From Laccaria trichodermophora (taxonomy: Eukaryota > Basidiomycota > Agaricomycetes > Agaricales > Hydnangiaceae): DNA of 64,000 nt. The stretch covers positions 682,001-746,000 of the forward strand of contig JACTVC010000027.1 in NCBI GenBank assembly GCA_018417955.1. The letters run 5' to 3'. Below, one piece after another: positions 35,273 through 47,752 of this stretch. How positions within the stretch are numbered: the first letter of the stretch is position 1; every line of letters starts with the position of its first letter. The notes below the pieces were generated by a model. The model worked only from the letters and a program-made list of their open reading frames with translations, did no database searches and was not told where the DNA came from. Position numbers and translations under genes: made by a program.

Positions 35273-36373
35273 ATGGCGACCACCATCGACGACACGGACA
35301 ATTCGATTAGCTACTCTTCCGGATGGGTTCTTCTCCAGGGTTCTACCAGACAGTGGAATGGGACGGTCCATTCTACGGCGACTGTTGGTGCTACAGCGAC
35401 ATTTAATTTTCGTGGTACGTCAACCTCTCCTGAAGCGCGAGGGTCACGCTTTACGTTTGTCTAGGAACCGGTGTTGCGGTTTATGGAACACTTCTAGCGG
35501 GTCCCACCACGGCAACTACACAATCGCAATACGCCATTGATTCGGGGGTCCCAGTCAACGTCTCCGTCGCGTCACAGACAGACGCGGTCTACGCCGATCT
35601 TTTCTTCCTATCTCCACTTCTGACGGATGGGCTCCATACGCTCGTGATTACGAATGAAGGAACAAGCGTTGAGTATCAGCTCGATCGCATTGATTACAAT
35701 GCATCTGTCAATATCCCCGTGTCGACGGTATCGGGTTCAAGTGGGAGTTCAATATCGAAAACAGTCAGTGCTACATCTTCTGTGTCCCACTCAGCCGCGG
35801 CAACCTCGCCCGCGACAAGCTCTGCGAAGAGCGCCCCCGTAGGAACCATCATCGGGTCGATAGCAGCTGTTTTGCTGGTGGTTCTCATAGCTTTGTTGAT
35901 TTACTTCAACTGTCGGCGTCGGAGGCCCAATGCCCCTACGACAGACTCGGAAACCACCGCCACTCCAAGTTGTGAGATTTCATGCGTCATTTTCAATTCG
36001 TCAGCTCACCATCGTTGTAGCATGGGCTCGTCTTGGACAATCAATCACTCCTTTCAATTTGAATGATCAAACGACACAAAGTAATGGAGCGGGACCGGTC
36101 GTTCACGCAGCCGCATCACAGTCTTCTCTTGCTCGACACACTGGTTTTACTAGTGCCATCATCGACTCAAAATCAGCTGGTATATCCCCTACCTCCCCGC
36201 AGACCCATTCTTCGTCCACGTCCCCACATATGAGCACGGATCCGTCAAACGCGACACACCCAAGCTCACAAGGCGATTCCGTTGTCCATGGACATGCGCT
36301 CGTGGATACAACGGCCTTGCCCCTTCCCCCGATTCCCGTGCTGGAACCACCCCCTGCATATCAGGGGTCATGA
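35273..36373 (+). CDS. Single-pass membrane protein with Ser/Thr-rich stalk, function unknown
   Basis: Three exons (35273-35414, 35465-35971 and 36021-36373; introns 50 and 49 nt) give 333 residues. The N-terminal about 145 residues form an extracellular-type beta-rich domain (starts MATTIDDTDNSISYSSGW, ends ...YQLDRIDYNAS) with no clear signal peptide. A Ser/Thr/Ala stalk of about 45 residues follows, then one transmembrane helix, GTIIGSIAAVLLVVLIALLI, with a CRRRR stop-transfer signal. The cytoplasmic tail ends in PLPPIPVLEPPPAYQGS, which contains a PPAY motif (PPxY type). This architecture is common in Agaricomycetes and resembles surface sensors in outline. The role is inferred only from topology. 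Confidence 0.85.
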
Positions 36374-36863
36374 GGCTTATACAGAAACGGGGGCGAGGCT
36401 ACAGGGTAACAATGCCACAGACTCGGACGTGGACTGTTTTATGTTTTATTTTATTGTACGTAACCTCAAATCGAGGTATGCAGGTTTCTCCGGAGGCCGT
36501 GCTGACCCTATCTCATTGGCGGATAGACTACCTCGTCTGCCCGTTTATCCATTATATACATGTAAATGATCGCAGCCCTCGTCGCCATCGAACCAGATAA
36601 GCACATGTGCACGTCCAGCCTCATCTCCTGAACGGAATGGGCAGGCTTGTGCCTACCTGCTTCTTCATTTCCAAAATAAAAAGTAGCAACCGACTATGTG
36701 AGCAAGGTTTTGAGTTTTCCGTAGGCAAAGACTTAAGAGAAAGATGCGACATAATAAAACCAAACAGCGACGCTGCTCGGTGACTACTACCTCCATGCTG
36801 CGGTTCCGGCCTCGCATTGGAAGTATCAATATCATCAGTATCTTCAGCCGGACTCAACCTATC

Positions 36864-38873
36864 ATGGTTTCAACGCGAAGAGCCAGCGCTAAGGCCGCCG
36901 ATGAGAAAATATCCGAACCACCATTGAAGAAGGTCAGACTCGGCAAGAACAAATCAAAGGCAGTCCCAGGTATGTCAGAACCCTCTTCAAACGGTGTTAG
37001 CACTCATTTTACACAACAGAAGACGTCTCAGAAGAGCCCAAAGTCAAGGCGAAACGCAAGACCAAGACGAAACTACCTGATCCTGATACGTTTCTCACCC
37101 GTGTCGAGAGTCCCTGGAAAGTCGGGGCCCATGTATCCGCTGTTGGTGGGGTCGAGAATGCGATTGTGAACGCCCGTGCTATTGGGTACGTGGTCGTGCG
37201 TCCTTCATCTACCTAGGACTGACCTTCAACTTGCCAGCGCCAACGCTTTTGCGCTGTTCATCAAATCGCAGCGAAAGTGGACATCACCACCCTTGTCAGA
37301 GGAATCTATAGCTTCATTCAAGGAACGTATGGAGGAGTATGGGTATAGTCCCAACGTCGTGTTGCCGCATGGCAGCTACCTGATAAATCTGGGAAACCCA
37401 GACGCGTGAGTTCTGTTTGGATTCGTCACCCCTTCCAGTGCTGATTTGAGGGGCCCTCTAAAGTGACAAGAGGAAGAAGTCGTATGATTGCTTTCTTGAC
37501 GATTTGAAGAGGTGTGAACAGCTTGGATTGACGCTGTACAATTTCCAGTATGACCATTCCATTAACGCCGTACAGTACTATCCCTGACGCGATTCCTGAC
37601 GCGATTTTCTGTTCCCCAGCCCTGGGTCCACTGTCGGTGATTGCTCCACTGACGAATCCCTCTCACTTATCGCGGAATGCATCAACCAAGCGCACAAAGA
37701 AACTGCCTTTGTAACCACTGTTCTAGAGAACATGGTAGGCACTTAGTATTCCCTTTCTTTTCGATGTTGACGCTAAACCGCATTACAGGCAGGTGCTGGG
37801 AACATCATCGGAGGCGATTTCGCTCATCTTGCTGGCATCATCGAACGGGTAGAAGATAAAACTAGGGTCGGAGTATGTCTCGACACCTGTAAGTCCCCAA
37901 TCAGACCGCCTGCTCTTACAATCATTCTCATATCCTTTCTTAACAGGTCATTCGTTTGCTGCAGTGCGTGCTTCCCGTTCTTCACTGACGTCTCCGACAC
38001 CCTGTCGTGGTTCGCACAGGGATACGACATCCGAACGAAAGAAGGCTGGGAGTAAGGACCTGTTACACACCTCCGACGTCGCACCCGATTGACCCGTCTT
38101 CTTTTTTTTTAGGTCAACATGTGGGTCTTCTGCTCGTCCCATACAAATGACTGACAAGGCTTCGGACTAAACAGTAACGAAGTTTGATAGCCAAGTCGGC
38201 CTGTCTTACTTACGCGGAATGCATCTAAACGATTCCAAAGCCGAATTCAACTCCAAACGTGATAGGCATGAGAATATCGGACTGTGAGTAACGACTTCTT
38301 TACTTTCTCTGTTTCAAAATCCCGCCCCTTTCCCATTCTCCAATATCCTCTTCTGAGAAGTAGAACAAATGTCAACTCAGCCGACTCCTGATTCGAACCT
38401 CTCTTCCCACTTCCGCACCTACTCCGATAACACAAGTACTGATTTTACCATCAAGTGGACATCTAGGCATCCCAGCATTCCAACACATCCTCAACGACCC
38501 ACGCGTCCAAAACATCCCCTTGATCCTCGAAACACCCAGCTTCGAGAAGCCAGCGGAGGTGTGGGGAAAGGAGATCGAGGCCCTCATGAAGCTTTCTGGC
38601 TCATCGGTAAATCTAGAGGAACCATCGAAAACGCTGGAGGAAGGTGGATCAGCAGCGGACTGGGATGCTTTGGAGGCTATGATTCGGGAGAGCGTGAAAC
38701 TTGCTGAGGGTGAGAGTGGGGCGGGCAAGCCGAAGAAGGTGGTGAAGGCCAAGGGGGAGGGCAGGAAGCGCAAGAAAGGTGTTGATTCGACTGAAAACGC
38801 CTATGAGACCTTGCAACTGGAAGAGGAGGACGGGGATGATCATGCTGATCATGATTCATGCTCGAGGGCATGA
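36864..38873 (+). CDS. apn1: AP endonuclease, endonuclease IV family (Apn1)
   Basis: A zinc-dependent apurinic/apyrimidinic endonuclease of base-excision repair. Eleven exons: 36864-36969, 37020-37185, 37238-37405, 37464-37547, 37620-37734, 37789-37888, 37947-37963, 38020-38051, 38113-38120, 38175-38283, 38456-38873. They sum to 1323 nt, 440 residues. The core has [44 protein letters not shown] (metal His), NFHPGSTVG (metal His), [16 protein letters not shown] (Glu ligand), [16 protein letters not shown] (Asp and His ligands), [12 protein letters not shown], and HENIGLGHLG with ILETPSF (Glu ligand). An in-frame upstream ATG at 36744 adds 40 basic, hydroxylated residues, a possible mitochondrial presequence. 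Exon 9 is only 8 nt. The C-terminal tail is Lys/Glu-rich beyond the core. Confidence 0.95.
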
Positions 38874-39120
38874 GGAGACCTGGGGATTGGAAGAGGAGAA
38901 CCACGGTCCGTCGAAAACGATGTTATCAGTGGATGAGAGTGTGGCTATTCTTGCCTTGCAGGCCATGGGTCGGGCGATGGCGAAGCTTGCTGAGGATGAG
39001 AGTGGGAGAGAGATGTTGGAGAAGGCGGTGGCGGAGGCGGGGGGCAGGGAACGCAAGACAAGTTTTCATTCAGGAGGAGAGATCATGTTGATCGATCGAT
39101 CGATTTTTGAAAGAAGAGGA
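38874..39120 (+). pseudogene. Diverged duplicate of the apn1 C-terminal tail
   Basis: The frame running on after the apn1 stop reads GPSKTMLSVDESVAILALQA and then MAKLAEDESG. It parallels [20 protein letters not shown] and KLAEGESG in the apn1 tail (38620-38730). The two blocks are about 280 bp apart. Inferred to be a tandem duplication of the last exon's 3' half that now lies outside the coding region. Confidence 0.55.
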
Positions 39121-39291
39121 CGATGAATTTCTCTGCTTTCGATCGGTTTGGTAGAGGATAGAGGAGTAACAAAAAAATAAGCCAACAATTTACGAAAGAT
39201 CGCCTCTAGGCCTACAAGTACTTGTCTGGATCGTAAACCGACAAAGGACCAAGCAGGGCCCTTGTGGCGAGGGGCACCCAAGGTTTGAGAC

Positions 39292-42212
39292 TCAAGACCT
39301 TCTCTCGACAAGCGTTCTCTCTTCTTCCTCTTCCTCTTCCTCTTCCTCATCCCCGTCTTCCTCATCGTCACTGTCTTCATCCCCTTCTTCATCCTCATCG
39401 TCATCGTCTGTCTCTTCCTTGTCATCATCACCCTCTTCCTCGTCATCATCACCTTCCCCCTCCCCCTCCTCCTCCTCAAGCCCAAAAATCTGCCACAACA
39501 AATGCACCCGCCCAAAAGGCCTCTCACTCCCCAACAACGTCGCAGCAGCCTCATACCGATTCTCCGGCCTCTTCACAGCGTCACATATCCCCTCATACGC
39601 ACGCACGACGCGGACCAACGCCGCGTGGTGGATCTGCGTTTGGAGTTTTGGTGTGTTTAGTTGGGCGAGGCGGGGTGAGTGGAGGACTTCGAGACCTGAG
39701 AGCCAGAAGGAGAAGTTTTTGAGGGATTGGTGGAGGGATTGGGGTTGGGTTGTTGGGTTGTGGGAGAGGGGGTCCTGTGGTGTTGTTTTGTTGGTAAGTG
39801 AGGAGGGAAGATGGGAAGGGAAGAAGGAAAGAGGGGGAACGTACATCTTTAGGATGTGTTTTGATAGTTTCGGATATTTGGAGGAGGCCGGCGTCGTTCA
39901 TGATGTTCAGATACTATAGGAATAAATCAGGTTCAATATGACCGAACGTATAACGTTGGCGAGGAACAAACGTACATGTTCATTAGTGAGCTCTTTGACC
40001 TTTTCATCAATAACCCTCTGGACCATCGCAAGCTTCACAGCGGTGAATGAGAACGACTCCAACACGCTCTAAAGCCCACCCCATCAGCATACCCCACCCC
40101 CATCAAAAATACAAAACAACTCACCTGGACAAAACACAAACAATTCAACACATAAACCGCGCAATCCCACTTTGCCCTCGCCCGCTTCTTCTCCTCCGCC
40201 TTGGCAATACAAGACTCAACGAGCGGATCCACGATCACGTCTAGGACTTTTTGGAACCCCGTTGTGCGCTCTTGTTCGTCTTCGTCGCCTAGTAAGGATG
40301 ATTGATAGACTGACATGACTTCTTTCAAGATTTGCGCTTGGTCGAGGATGGCGAGGGAGGGCGTTAGTGAGGGGTCGTCGAGGTCCTAGTGGGGGGTGGT
40401 TAGTTTTGAGGAAGAGAAGAAGGGGGAGGACTTACAAGGGAGACTCGGAGAAGGGCACGGCTTTGTGCTTCGATGGAGTCGTAGAATACTTTGTAAGCGA
40501 CGGCTGTAGTCCTGAATAACAGTGTCAGTCAGGTCAATGGGTTAAGTAGGAGGCGCATACTCTTCCAAGGTCACAGTGAGTATAGCCCGTGGCCCAACGG
40601 TCCTCCGCATAGTAACCAGATAAAATTGGAGGAGGTTCGCAATCTTGTAGGAGACGATACTACTCTCCTGCGACCGTACCGTCTGCTGCACTCTCACCTT
40701 CAAAAAAAGAATGTCAACAACAGCCCTCAACCCAGACTGAAAAAAAAAACCACCTTTAACGGCACACAAAGCTTCCCAACAGCCAAATCCATCAACTCCT
40801 GCACCCAATCCTCTTCCTCGCTCTGCCCTTCAAACACCCTAACGCTCCCAACCATCCTTCCATCACTCGTTATGCCAAAAAGACTCTCCAAGAACTCCCG
40901 CTCAGCAGCGATAGCTTGATGTACCCACGCGAGCATGTCGCCGACGTACCGCATCGGATCGTGTGCGTGCAGCTCGATGGGGCGGGGTAGGCCCGAGGGA
41001 CCGCCTCGTGTCAGGGCAGTGATGAATGAGGAGAGGAGGGTGGTTTGTCGGGTTTCCGAGAGGTATCTTAGTGTTTCGCTGTGGGTTGGGGTTAGCGAGT
41101 GATCACGAAGAGGGAGGAGGAAGGGGAAGGGACGAACGTTAGGAGTTCAGGTCGTTTTCGGAGGCGGGAGATGGCTTCGCGCATGGTTGGGCTTACTTCG
41201 AGGTGGACTTCTCGTCCCATTTGTCGGAACTCGTTTGATGTCCACCTGAGGATCTTTTCGAAGCCTTGTTCGAGGTAGGTGGAGGTCGAAGCCATTATGT
41301 CTAGGCTGTATGTCTCTCTGTCAATACCGCCCAGTAGTAAGGAAACACCATCGTACCCAGCTTTTGTAGGCCCATCCTCGCCAGCCATCAGTACCCTACA
41401 ATCTTCCCTAATCCGCTCGGTCTTGGCCATAGCGTCGAAGAACCGTTCGCCAACGGGCACGTCTCTAGACGTGATAGCTTCCACTTCGCTTTCGCTAAGC
41501 GTGAAACGGGCGAGGAAGAGCGTAATGATTGACTTTTTATCCTCCACTTCCCGCCTACACCGCTCCGTAAAAAAACCCGATAATTGGATAGATAGTAAGA
41601 AGGGCTCACCGTTCGTCTCGTAAACTACCAGCGCGCTCCAGGAGCATCTGGCTAGCTTCGTTACTTAGACTGAGTTGTTTCTCGGCTTCGTCACAGCTAG
41701 CTTGCATGGCAGCTACATGTTTCTGTAGATCGCTCAGTTTCTGTAGCATACGTATACCCTTCAGCTCATCGAACCAGTGGATTGGAGAAGAAGAAACGGA
41801 CCTGATCCACCTCCATGAGAGCCTCAACGAAACGCTGACTACCGTCCATCAACTTGTTCTCCATACCCTTCCTCATACTCTTCCGCGCCCGCGCAGCCAA
41901 CTCCCCCGGTACCTCCTCCTCATCCACCACACCATCTCCCTGTCTACCATCCTCAAAGTGTTCTGAATCCCCATCCTCTAGTACAGCAGTCGTCGTACTC
42001 TGCGCTTCCTTGCCGTTACTCAAGTTCCCCGACGCATACACCTCCGAAAGGGTGGCCAACGCCTCCCGAGTAGCCTGATCGTCAAAGTTGGTGCTGAGGA
42101 CTTTGTATAGCCTTTGTGAAATTGGGTTGCGCGGTTGTGGTGTCCATGAGGAAGAGGAGGCTTTGCGGTTTTGTACTGTTGGTGTGGTGAGAGAGGGAGA
42201 GATGGAAGCCAT
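39292..42212 (-). CDS. cog6: Conserved oligomeric Golgi complex subunit 6
   Basis: A lobe-B subunit of the COG tether for retrograde vesicles within the Golgi. Ten exons: 41802-42212, 41610-41758, 41138-41554, 40754-41078, 40561-40697, 40436-40511, 40125-40385, 39976-40068, 39845-39913, 39292-39774. They sum to 2421 nt, 806 residues. The COG6 N-terminal helical bundle includes LSDLQKHVAAMQASCDEAEK. The most diagnostic stretch is DPMRYVGDMLAWVHQA, near the middle, followed by SQESSIVSYKIANLLQFY and VLNCLCFVQSVLESF. The last about 55 residues are an acidic run of Asp and Glu encoded by a CTTCCT/TCATC-type repeat (39300-39475). That tail is not typical of COG6 and could be length-polymorphic. 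Confidence 0.95.
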
Positions 42213-42546
42213 GAAATGTCACGCTGTAAGAATTTTGATCAACTACTACATACAACGGCATGTAGAATGTACAAGGGAAGGGAGCGTAAATGGCTAGAAT
42301 GGTATGCAGGTATATCGTAAGTAAGTAGGAAGTACGATATCGGTATGTAAGTAGGTAAGTATTGAATATTGAATGTTCCAGTCCTCCGGTAAAAAGTAGC
42401 AAAAGAATCGAAAGCAAACGTCGACGTCCAAGTCCAATAAGGTCACATAAACGGTCATTGATGAGTCCTATAAAGCAAAGCGTGAATCATAAGTCCAACT
42501 TAGAGGTGGTGCGTGTTCGAACATCCAAAAGGCAAAGTGTCCATCA
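42213..42546. promoter_or_regulatory. Short intergenic region between the glucanase stop and the cog6 start
   Basis: 334 bp, with both genes transcribed leftward. It includes a GTAAGTAGG/TATCGG-rich repeat (42300-42365). It must hold the cog6 promoter and the glucanase 3' signals. Confidence 0.5.
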
Positions 42547-45500
42547 TCACGTCCCCGTACAAGCAGCAGTCGGCACAACAGCAAACGTCGCAGTATACTC
42601 ATCCGGATACGTACACCCTGCAACAGTCGTAACACCCTTATCCGTATCCTGGGCATTGAACCACCCATCAACACTCTTCGTAACCTGCGCAGGCGCACCC
42701 GAAAAGCTCTGTGGGGGCATCGTAATCAACGGCGCCGTGTTCGTATACGTAGGCAACAGCGACATTGCCACGTCCAAATTATTCAGGGTCGTCGGAGGCC
42801 AGGGGAAAGAAGCGGTAGATGAGGCGGGGATGGTGGATGGTGTTCCGGTTTGCCATGGTAGATACGCGGAGAAAGATCCGGCGGGTGCTGAGAGGGAGGC
42901 GCATTTGCCTACGGCTACCCGGGGATCGGTGGGGATCCACCCGTTGCGGTAGCCGAGTTGGTACGACCAGAGGGGGGCTTCGATGTTTCCTGATACTTGC
43001 GATGGTCCGATCTAGTAGGTTGTCCAAATGTCAGCCTCGCTCGAAACGGAGGGGAAGAGGAAAGAAAACAAACCTTCCAGGTCCAGAAAAACCAGTCACC
43101 AAGCGCATCGAATTGCGCTTCTATGAAATTCTGTACGCCAGCTTTCATAGCAGCGGTATAACTCGCCCAATCGTCGTACGTATCACATCCCGGCGTTAGC
43201 GCCGTGCCAGTCACGCCCAACACGAACAGCCCACAGTCGTTAGGGGAGCCGGAGAATTCGCCTCCAACGCTGACGCCAAAGTTCTGCCGACTACAATCAC
43301 ATTCACATTCATCAGCACTCCAAACTTGGGGAATCCAGGGAGGGTAGCTGACCTATTATCAACCCGCGGACCAAACGCAGCACACGCCTCGGCAGGCCAC
43401 TGTCCACCCGGCTGACCTTGCGCCCCATTCACATCCAAAGGCTGCGGGTTCGCCTCACCCGTGAAAGAGAAATACGGATGGGTGTCCATTAGAATCCGAT
43501 CCGAACCCTGTAAGTACCCAGTCCACATCGTCCCGGGTAGGAAACTGTCGTGGATCGCGATGTACTAAACAATCAAATACCAACAAAACTTCAGTCCCCA
43601 GCACCAAAAGACGAGAAAAAGGAAATGAAACATACCGGGCCATGACCCGCCCCCTTCCCAGTAATATTATTCCTAATCATATCATGAGCCTCCAGATAAA
43701 AGCTCGTCAACGCATTGATTCCAATCGACTGCTCCACCGCCTCGTTCACAATCCCAAAAATGGGTATGACGTCCTGATACTCCGGCTGCGAGATAAACTC
43801 GGTTATAACTCGGATGTAGTATAACGTTCGTTGGGCATTGGCGAGCCCCATGTTGCCTTCCAAAAAGTTAATTTTGCCTCCACCGCTTAAGGAAAGTAGG
43901 AGATAAGCGGCGTGATAGGGTGGAAGAGCAAAGAGAAGAGGATTACTGACCGACCAGAGTGGTTATAGCCTATGGAAAGTTTCAGGACAAGGTTACATAA
44001 ATGAAAGTTTGAACGATGAACGCACCGTTTTGTGATCCAGGAACGGTATGCAAATCGAGGTATATCCTGAGACCGTACTTTCGCGCCCATTGTACCGCTT
44101 TCAAAAAGTACCTGCAACACTCTTAAATCAACTGAATCGATGATCTAGTATTAAAAGGTCTTACGTCCATGCAGTTTTTGCGAGGTACGGTTCCCCAGGC
44201 CAGGTCTCGACAGCCCAGAACGGTATAGGCAGGCGAACCCAGTTAAGTCCCGCACCTTATCAGCAGCATCAGTTCACGATCAATACCAGTAAAAAGTTCA
44301 AAACGTACCAGCGATCTCAGCGAAATCTTGCTCAGTCTAAGTACCAAAATCAGTCCACACCCCACAGATAACAAAAACAACAAAAAAAAAACTCACAATG
44401 AACGTATCATAATGCTGCTCCAACTGCTTCAACCCCCCATTGGCCGTATCAGCCGCCATAAGCGTACTCAACGTATACTCATCCACCGCACCAGGATACC
44501 TCTGATAGAACGACGGAGAAATGAACGGTTCCAAAACAAGCCATCCACCAAGGTTCACGCCATATACCCTATTTTGGCCCCACACCCATGAAGTGTTGAG
44601 GGGGGGCGTCCACGAGTTTGGTTGCGCGTTGTTGTTGAATGGGTTTGATGGATCTTGGACCCCTGAAGGTGACGTCAGTGGTGATGTGATGGGAGGAAAC
44701 AGGGAGGCAACTTACAGAATCCACCAAAGGGGTTAGTGTACGTGAACGTTGTGCCGTTGGCTAACGTTACTGTGGAGCCATCGCCGCCCGTCTATCAATC
44801 GAAAAAAGGAGTCAGAAAAAAAAGATCAAATAACAAACGAAGGAGAAGGACACTAACGACATGATTCCCAGCCTTGCCCGTCGCAGTGGGCTTCGGAGCA
44901 GTCCCAGTCTTAGTCCCAGTCGGCGAACCACCCGACGCACCAGCACTCGCATCAACATTATTCTTCTTCACAACCGTGAAATAAACGGAGAGAACCACCA
45001 CCAAGACGATGATAAGGATCGCAGCCGACACGCCCAACCCAATCATCAACCTCCGTTTACCCCCTTTTGATTTTCCCCTCGACGCTATCGGTTCTTCAGG
45101 TGGTGAGTCGCCTAGGGCCTCCTTATCCTCAGGCTCTGCCCCAGCTACGCCGCCCGCAGCCAACGCAAGTGGTTGCTCCTCATTCGAGGCATTATTACTC
45201 GTCGGACCACTGAATGCTTTCAAAGAGTCCGCTGTAAGAGACGAGCGTTCGGAGAGCAGAAAGGCAGGCGCTGGGCCTAAAAAGTAATCGGACTGGCGGA
45301 AGGGGGGCAAGTCGCCTGATTGAGGGATAGGTGAGTCGTCTGCCGCTCGGTTGACGATGACGGGCGGTTGAGCGCCTTGTGGGAGCTGGTCAGAAGCAAG
45401 GTTGGTGGGCCCGGGTGGTTGGAGCGCCGACTGGTCTGCGGCCGCTGAGTGGTCGACGGCCGTATCCTCGTAAGAGGATGGTGGTGATGAGTGTTCGACA

Positions 45501-45697
45501 GAGGATGGTGGTACATCCTCTTCTTGCACAACAGGAGCGGTGTGCAAGGATGGTTGGTCATCGTGAATCTGTGGGACGTCGTCACCCTCAGTGGCGGTGA
45601 CATTTTCCTCTGTCAGGGGCTGATTTGAAGCAGCGACGACGCTGTTGTCCGTGTTCATGGTCGTCGTCTGGTGATCGTGCGACGGCCCTTCAGACAT
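42547..45697 (-). CDS. Membrane-anchored glycoside hydrolase family 5 exo-beta-1,3-glucanase
   Basis: Glucan 1,3-beta-glucosidase of the GH5_9 type, expected to act on cell-wall glucan outside the plasma membrane. Eleven exons: 44858-45697, 44716-44791, 44397-44662, 44309-44336, 44165-44255, 44026-44111, 43951-43969, 43636-43885, 43353-43564, 43074-43290, 42547-43011. They sum to 2550 nt, 849 residues. A long acidic Ser/Pro-rich cytoplasmic N-terminus (about 210 residues) leads to [10 protein letters not shown] and a transmembrane helix (about 217-243), so it is a type II protein. The catalytic domain starts at [15 protein letters not shown]. It contains [30 protein letters not shown], the acid/base Glu in [10 protein letters not shown], the candidate nucleophile in [13 protein letters not shown], and FWTWKIGPSQ. 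Exons of 28 and 19 nt are needed to keep the frame. An upstream in-frame ATG (45793) would add 32 residues. Confidence 0.93.
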
Positions 45698-46315
45698 GCT
45701 CACGACGGCTAGAAATGAATGAACGTTGGTGGTGGTCGTGGAGAAAGAACAACAGAACGCTGACAGCATGACCAAAGGGTCAGGAAGTGACATTTCGGCA
45801 ACTCGCGGTCCGGGACTCTATTTCTATTTCTGGTGTGGGCAGATCCTACATATCTAGCTCTGAGTCTTATCTCTACTCATAGCCCCTTCCGAACATCGAT
45901 TGATTTGCGGGCGTAAGGAACTCCTTCGAGTCGTCACTGGGGTAGGACTAGAGGTGCCTCGAGGCTCAATGCCCCCACAGCCTGTTCCTGGCAGTCCTAG
46001 GGCCCTCCGCTCGACACCAAGTTCATCCACACCTTATCTAGGCTCGATAACTGATAACTCTCAGTAAAAAGCGAAGTCAAGAAAAATCGCACGAAGTCAG
46101 AGGTCAGTCAGATGTGCGTCACACATCTGTAATTTTCAGGCCAGCCTTCCCTTGGCATCAAATGGGAGGTAATTTCAGTCATAGGTTAGTATCAACATTG
46201 TCATATCTTTTATATACACAAGCTTTAGACCCACACCTACGGCACGGCACTCGCTAACGCTCGGCCATACCTCTGGTGCTGGTCACAGCTTGCTGGGGGC
46301 ATGCCCCCTGGACCC
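45698..46315. promoter_or_regulatory. Upstream region of the glucanase gene
   Basis: Presumed promoter of the leftward glucanase gene. No distinct motif stands out. At about 46270 the sequence changes to the repeat below. Confidence 0.4.
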
Positions 46316-47640
46316 CCTGGTACACATGTTTAATCCCAGTTTTGGTACACATTTTTTATCCCAGTTTCATTACACATTTTTTATCCCAGTTTCAGTACAC
46401 ATTTTTTATCCCAGTTCATGTTGAGTCAGAATGATGCAAGGTGAACAATAAGGCTGTCCAATGCCATGGCTACACACATTTGAATGCTATGCAAAGAACC
46501 TGAAGAGCTTATAAAAGTGAAACAGGGATGTGCTGTTACCCGACAGCACCTGTTGTTCTTTGCTTCACCAGGTAGCTCTTCCAACCCAAGTCTTTGTTGC
46601 CACTCACCTTCAGCTTGTGGCTCCTCCTCCCCCTGGTACACATGTTTAATCCCAGTTTTGGTACACATTTTTTATCCCAGTTCATGTTTAATCCCACTTC
46701 TGGTACATATATTTAATCCCACTTTTGGTACACATAGTTAGACTTAAACCTGAACTTATACTACAGCACTCACTTTGCTCAGTCATGCCTTGCCACCCCC
46801 CAGCACATGTGTTTGTTTCCAGTTCTGGTACACATCTTTAATCCCTGTTTTGATACTTACTCTTTATTTCACTTCATTTGAATTTTCAAAGATACACTTT
46901 AACCTGCAGTGGTACTCATTTTGCTTGGTCAGCTTGCCAGAGGCAAGCCCTTGGACTATCTGATACAAATTTAACAGTTGTGGTGTACATGTTGCTCAAA
47001 GTTACACTTTCTGCACCTATGGTGTGGACCCCCAGTACACATGTTTAACTCCAGTTTTGGTACACATCTTTTATCCCAGTTCCAGTGCATATGTTTAATC
47101 CCACTTCTGGTATTCAATCTCCATTCTGATACACATTCTTTATCCCAGATCTGGTGTATACCTGTCATCTGAATCATCAATGTTAGGCTTAGAGCTGGAC
47201 ACAGCACTCACTTCACTTGGCCATGTCTGCCAGAGGCAAGCTGTCCCCCCAGTACATATGTTTATTCCAGTTCCTGTGCACATTTTCAATCTCTGTTTTG
47301 GTACTTACATCTTATTAAATTTCTTATTAAATTCAAAAAATTTAAATTATGCTCTGACCTGCACCTATGGTTTGGCACTCACTGCACTTGGCCAGCCTGC
47401 CAAAGGGAAGACCCTTGGGCTATCTCATAAAAATTTGATAACTGTGGTGTACATGTTTCTCAAAGTTACACTAATCCCTGTTTTGGTACTTACACTTTAT
47501 TTAACTTTTCAAAATACACTGCAGCAGCACTGGCTGCACTTGGCCAGCATGTCAGGGCAAGCCCCCTGGACCTCCCAGTTGATATGTTCAATCCCAGTTT
47601 TGACACACACATTTTATCTTAATCATCAAAGTTAAACTGC
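46316..47640. repeat. Irregular tandem repeat based on GGTACACAT(G/T)TTTAATCCCAGTTTT
   Basis: About twenty imperfect copies of a 25-35 bp unit combining TACACATTTTTTATCCCAGT variants. Tight head-to-tail copies are at 46316-46425 and 46635-46745, and spaced copies run to 47640. Longer blocks such as GCACTCACTGCACTTGGCCAGC also recur (46760, 46910, 47200, 47370 and 47530), so the array has a higher-order unit of about 150-230 bp. It is CpG-poor and contains no gene. Confidence 0.75.
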
Positions 47641-47752
47641 CCTCATTCAAATTTTATTCTAATCCAAATCATCAAAGTTACATTTAGATCCACACCTATA
47701 TAGTCCTACATTTTTACTGTAACTGCAGTCAGCAGTACAAAGCTGGCCATAT

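Noticed and set aside
39264..39919. Plus-strand Ser/Pro-rich ORFs
   Set aside because: Antisense of the acidic tail of cog6.
46484..47635. Cys/Leu-rich ORFs
   Set aside because: Translation of the tandem repeat array. Frames differ from unit to unit.
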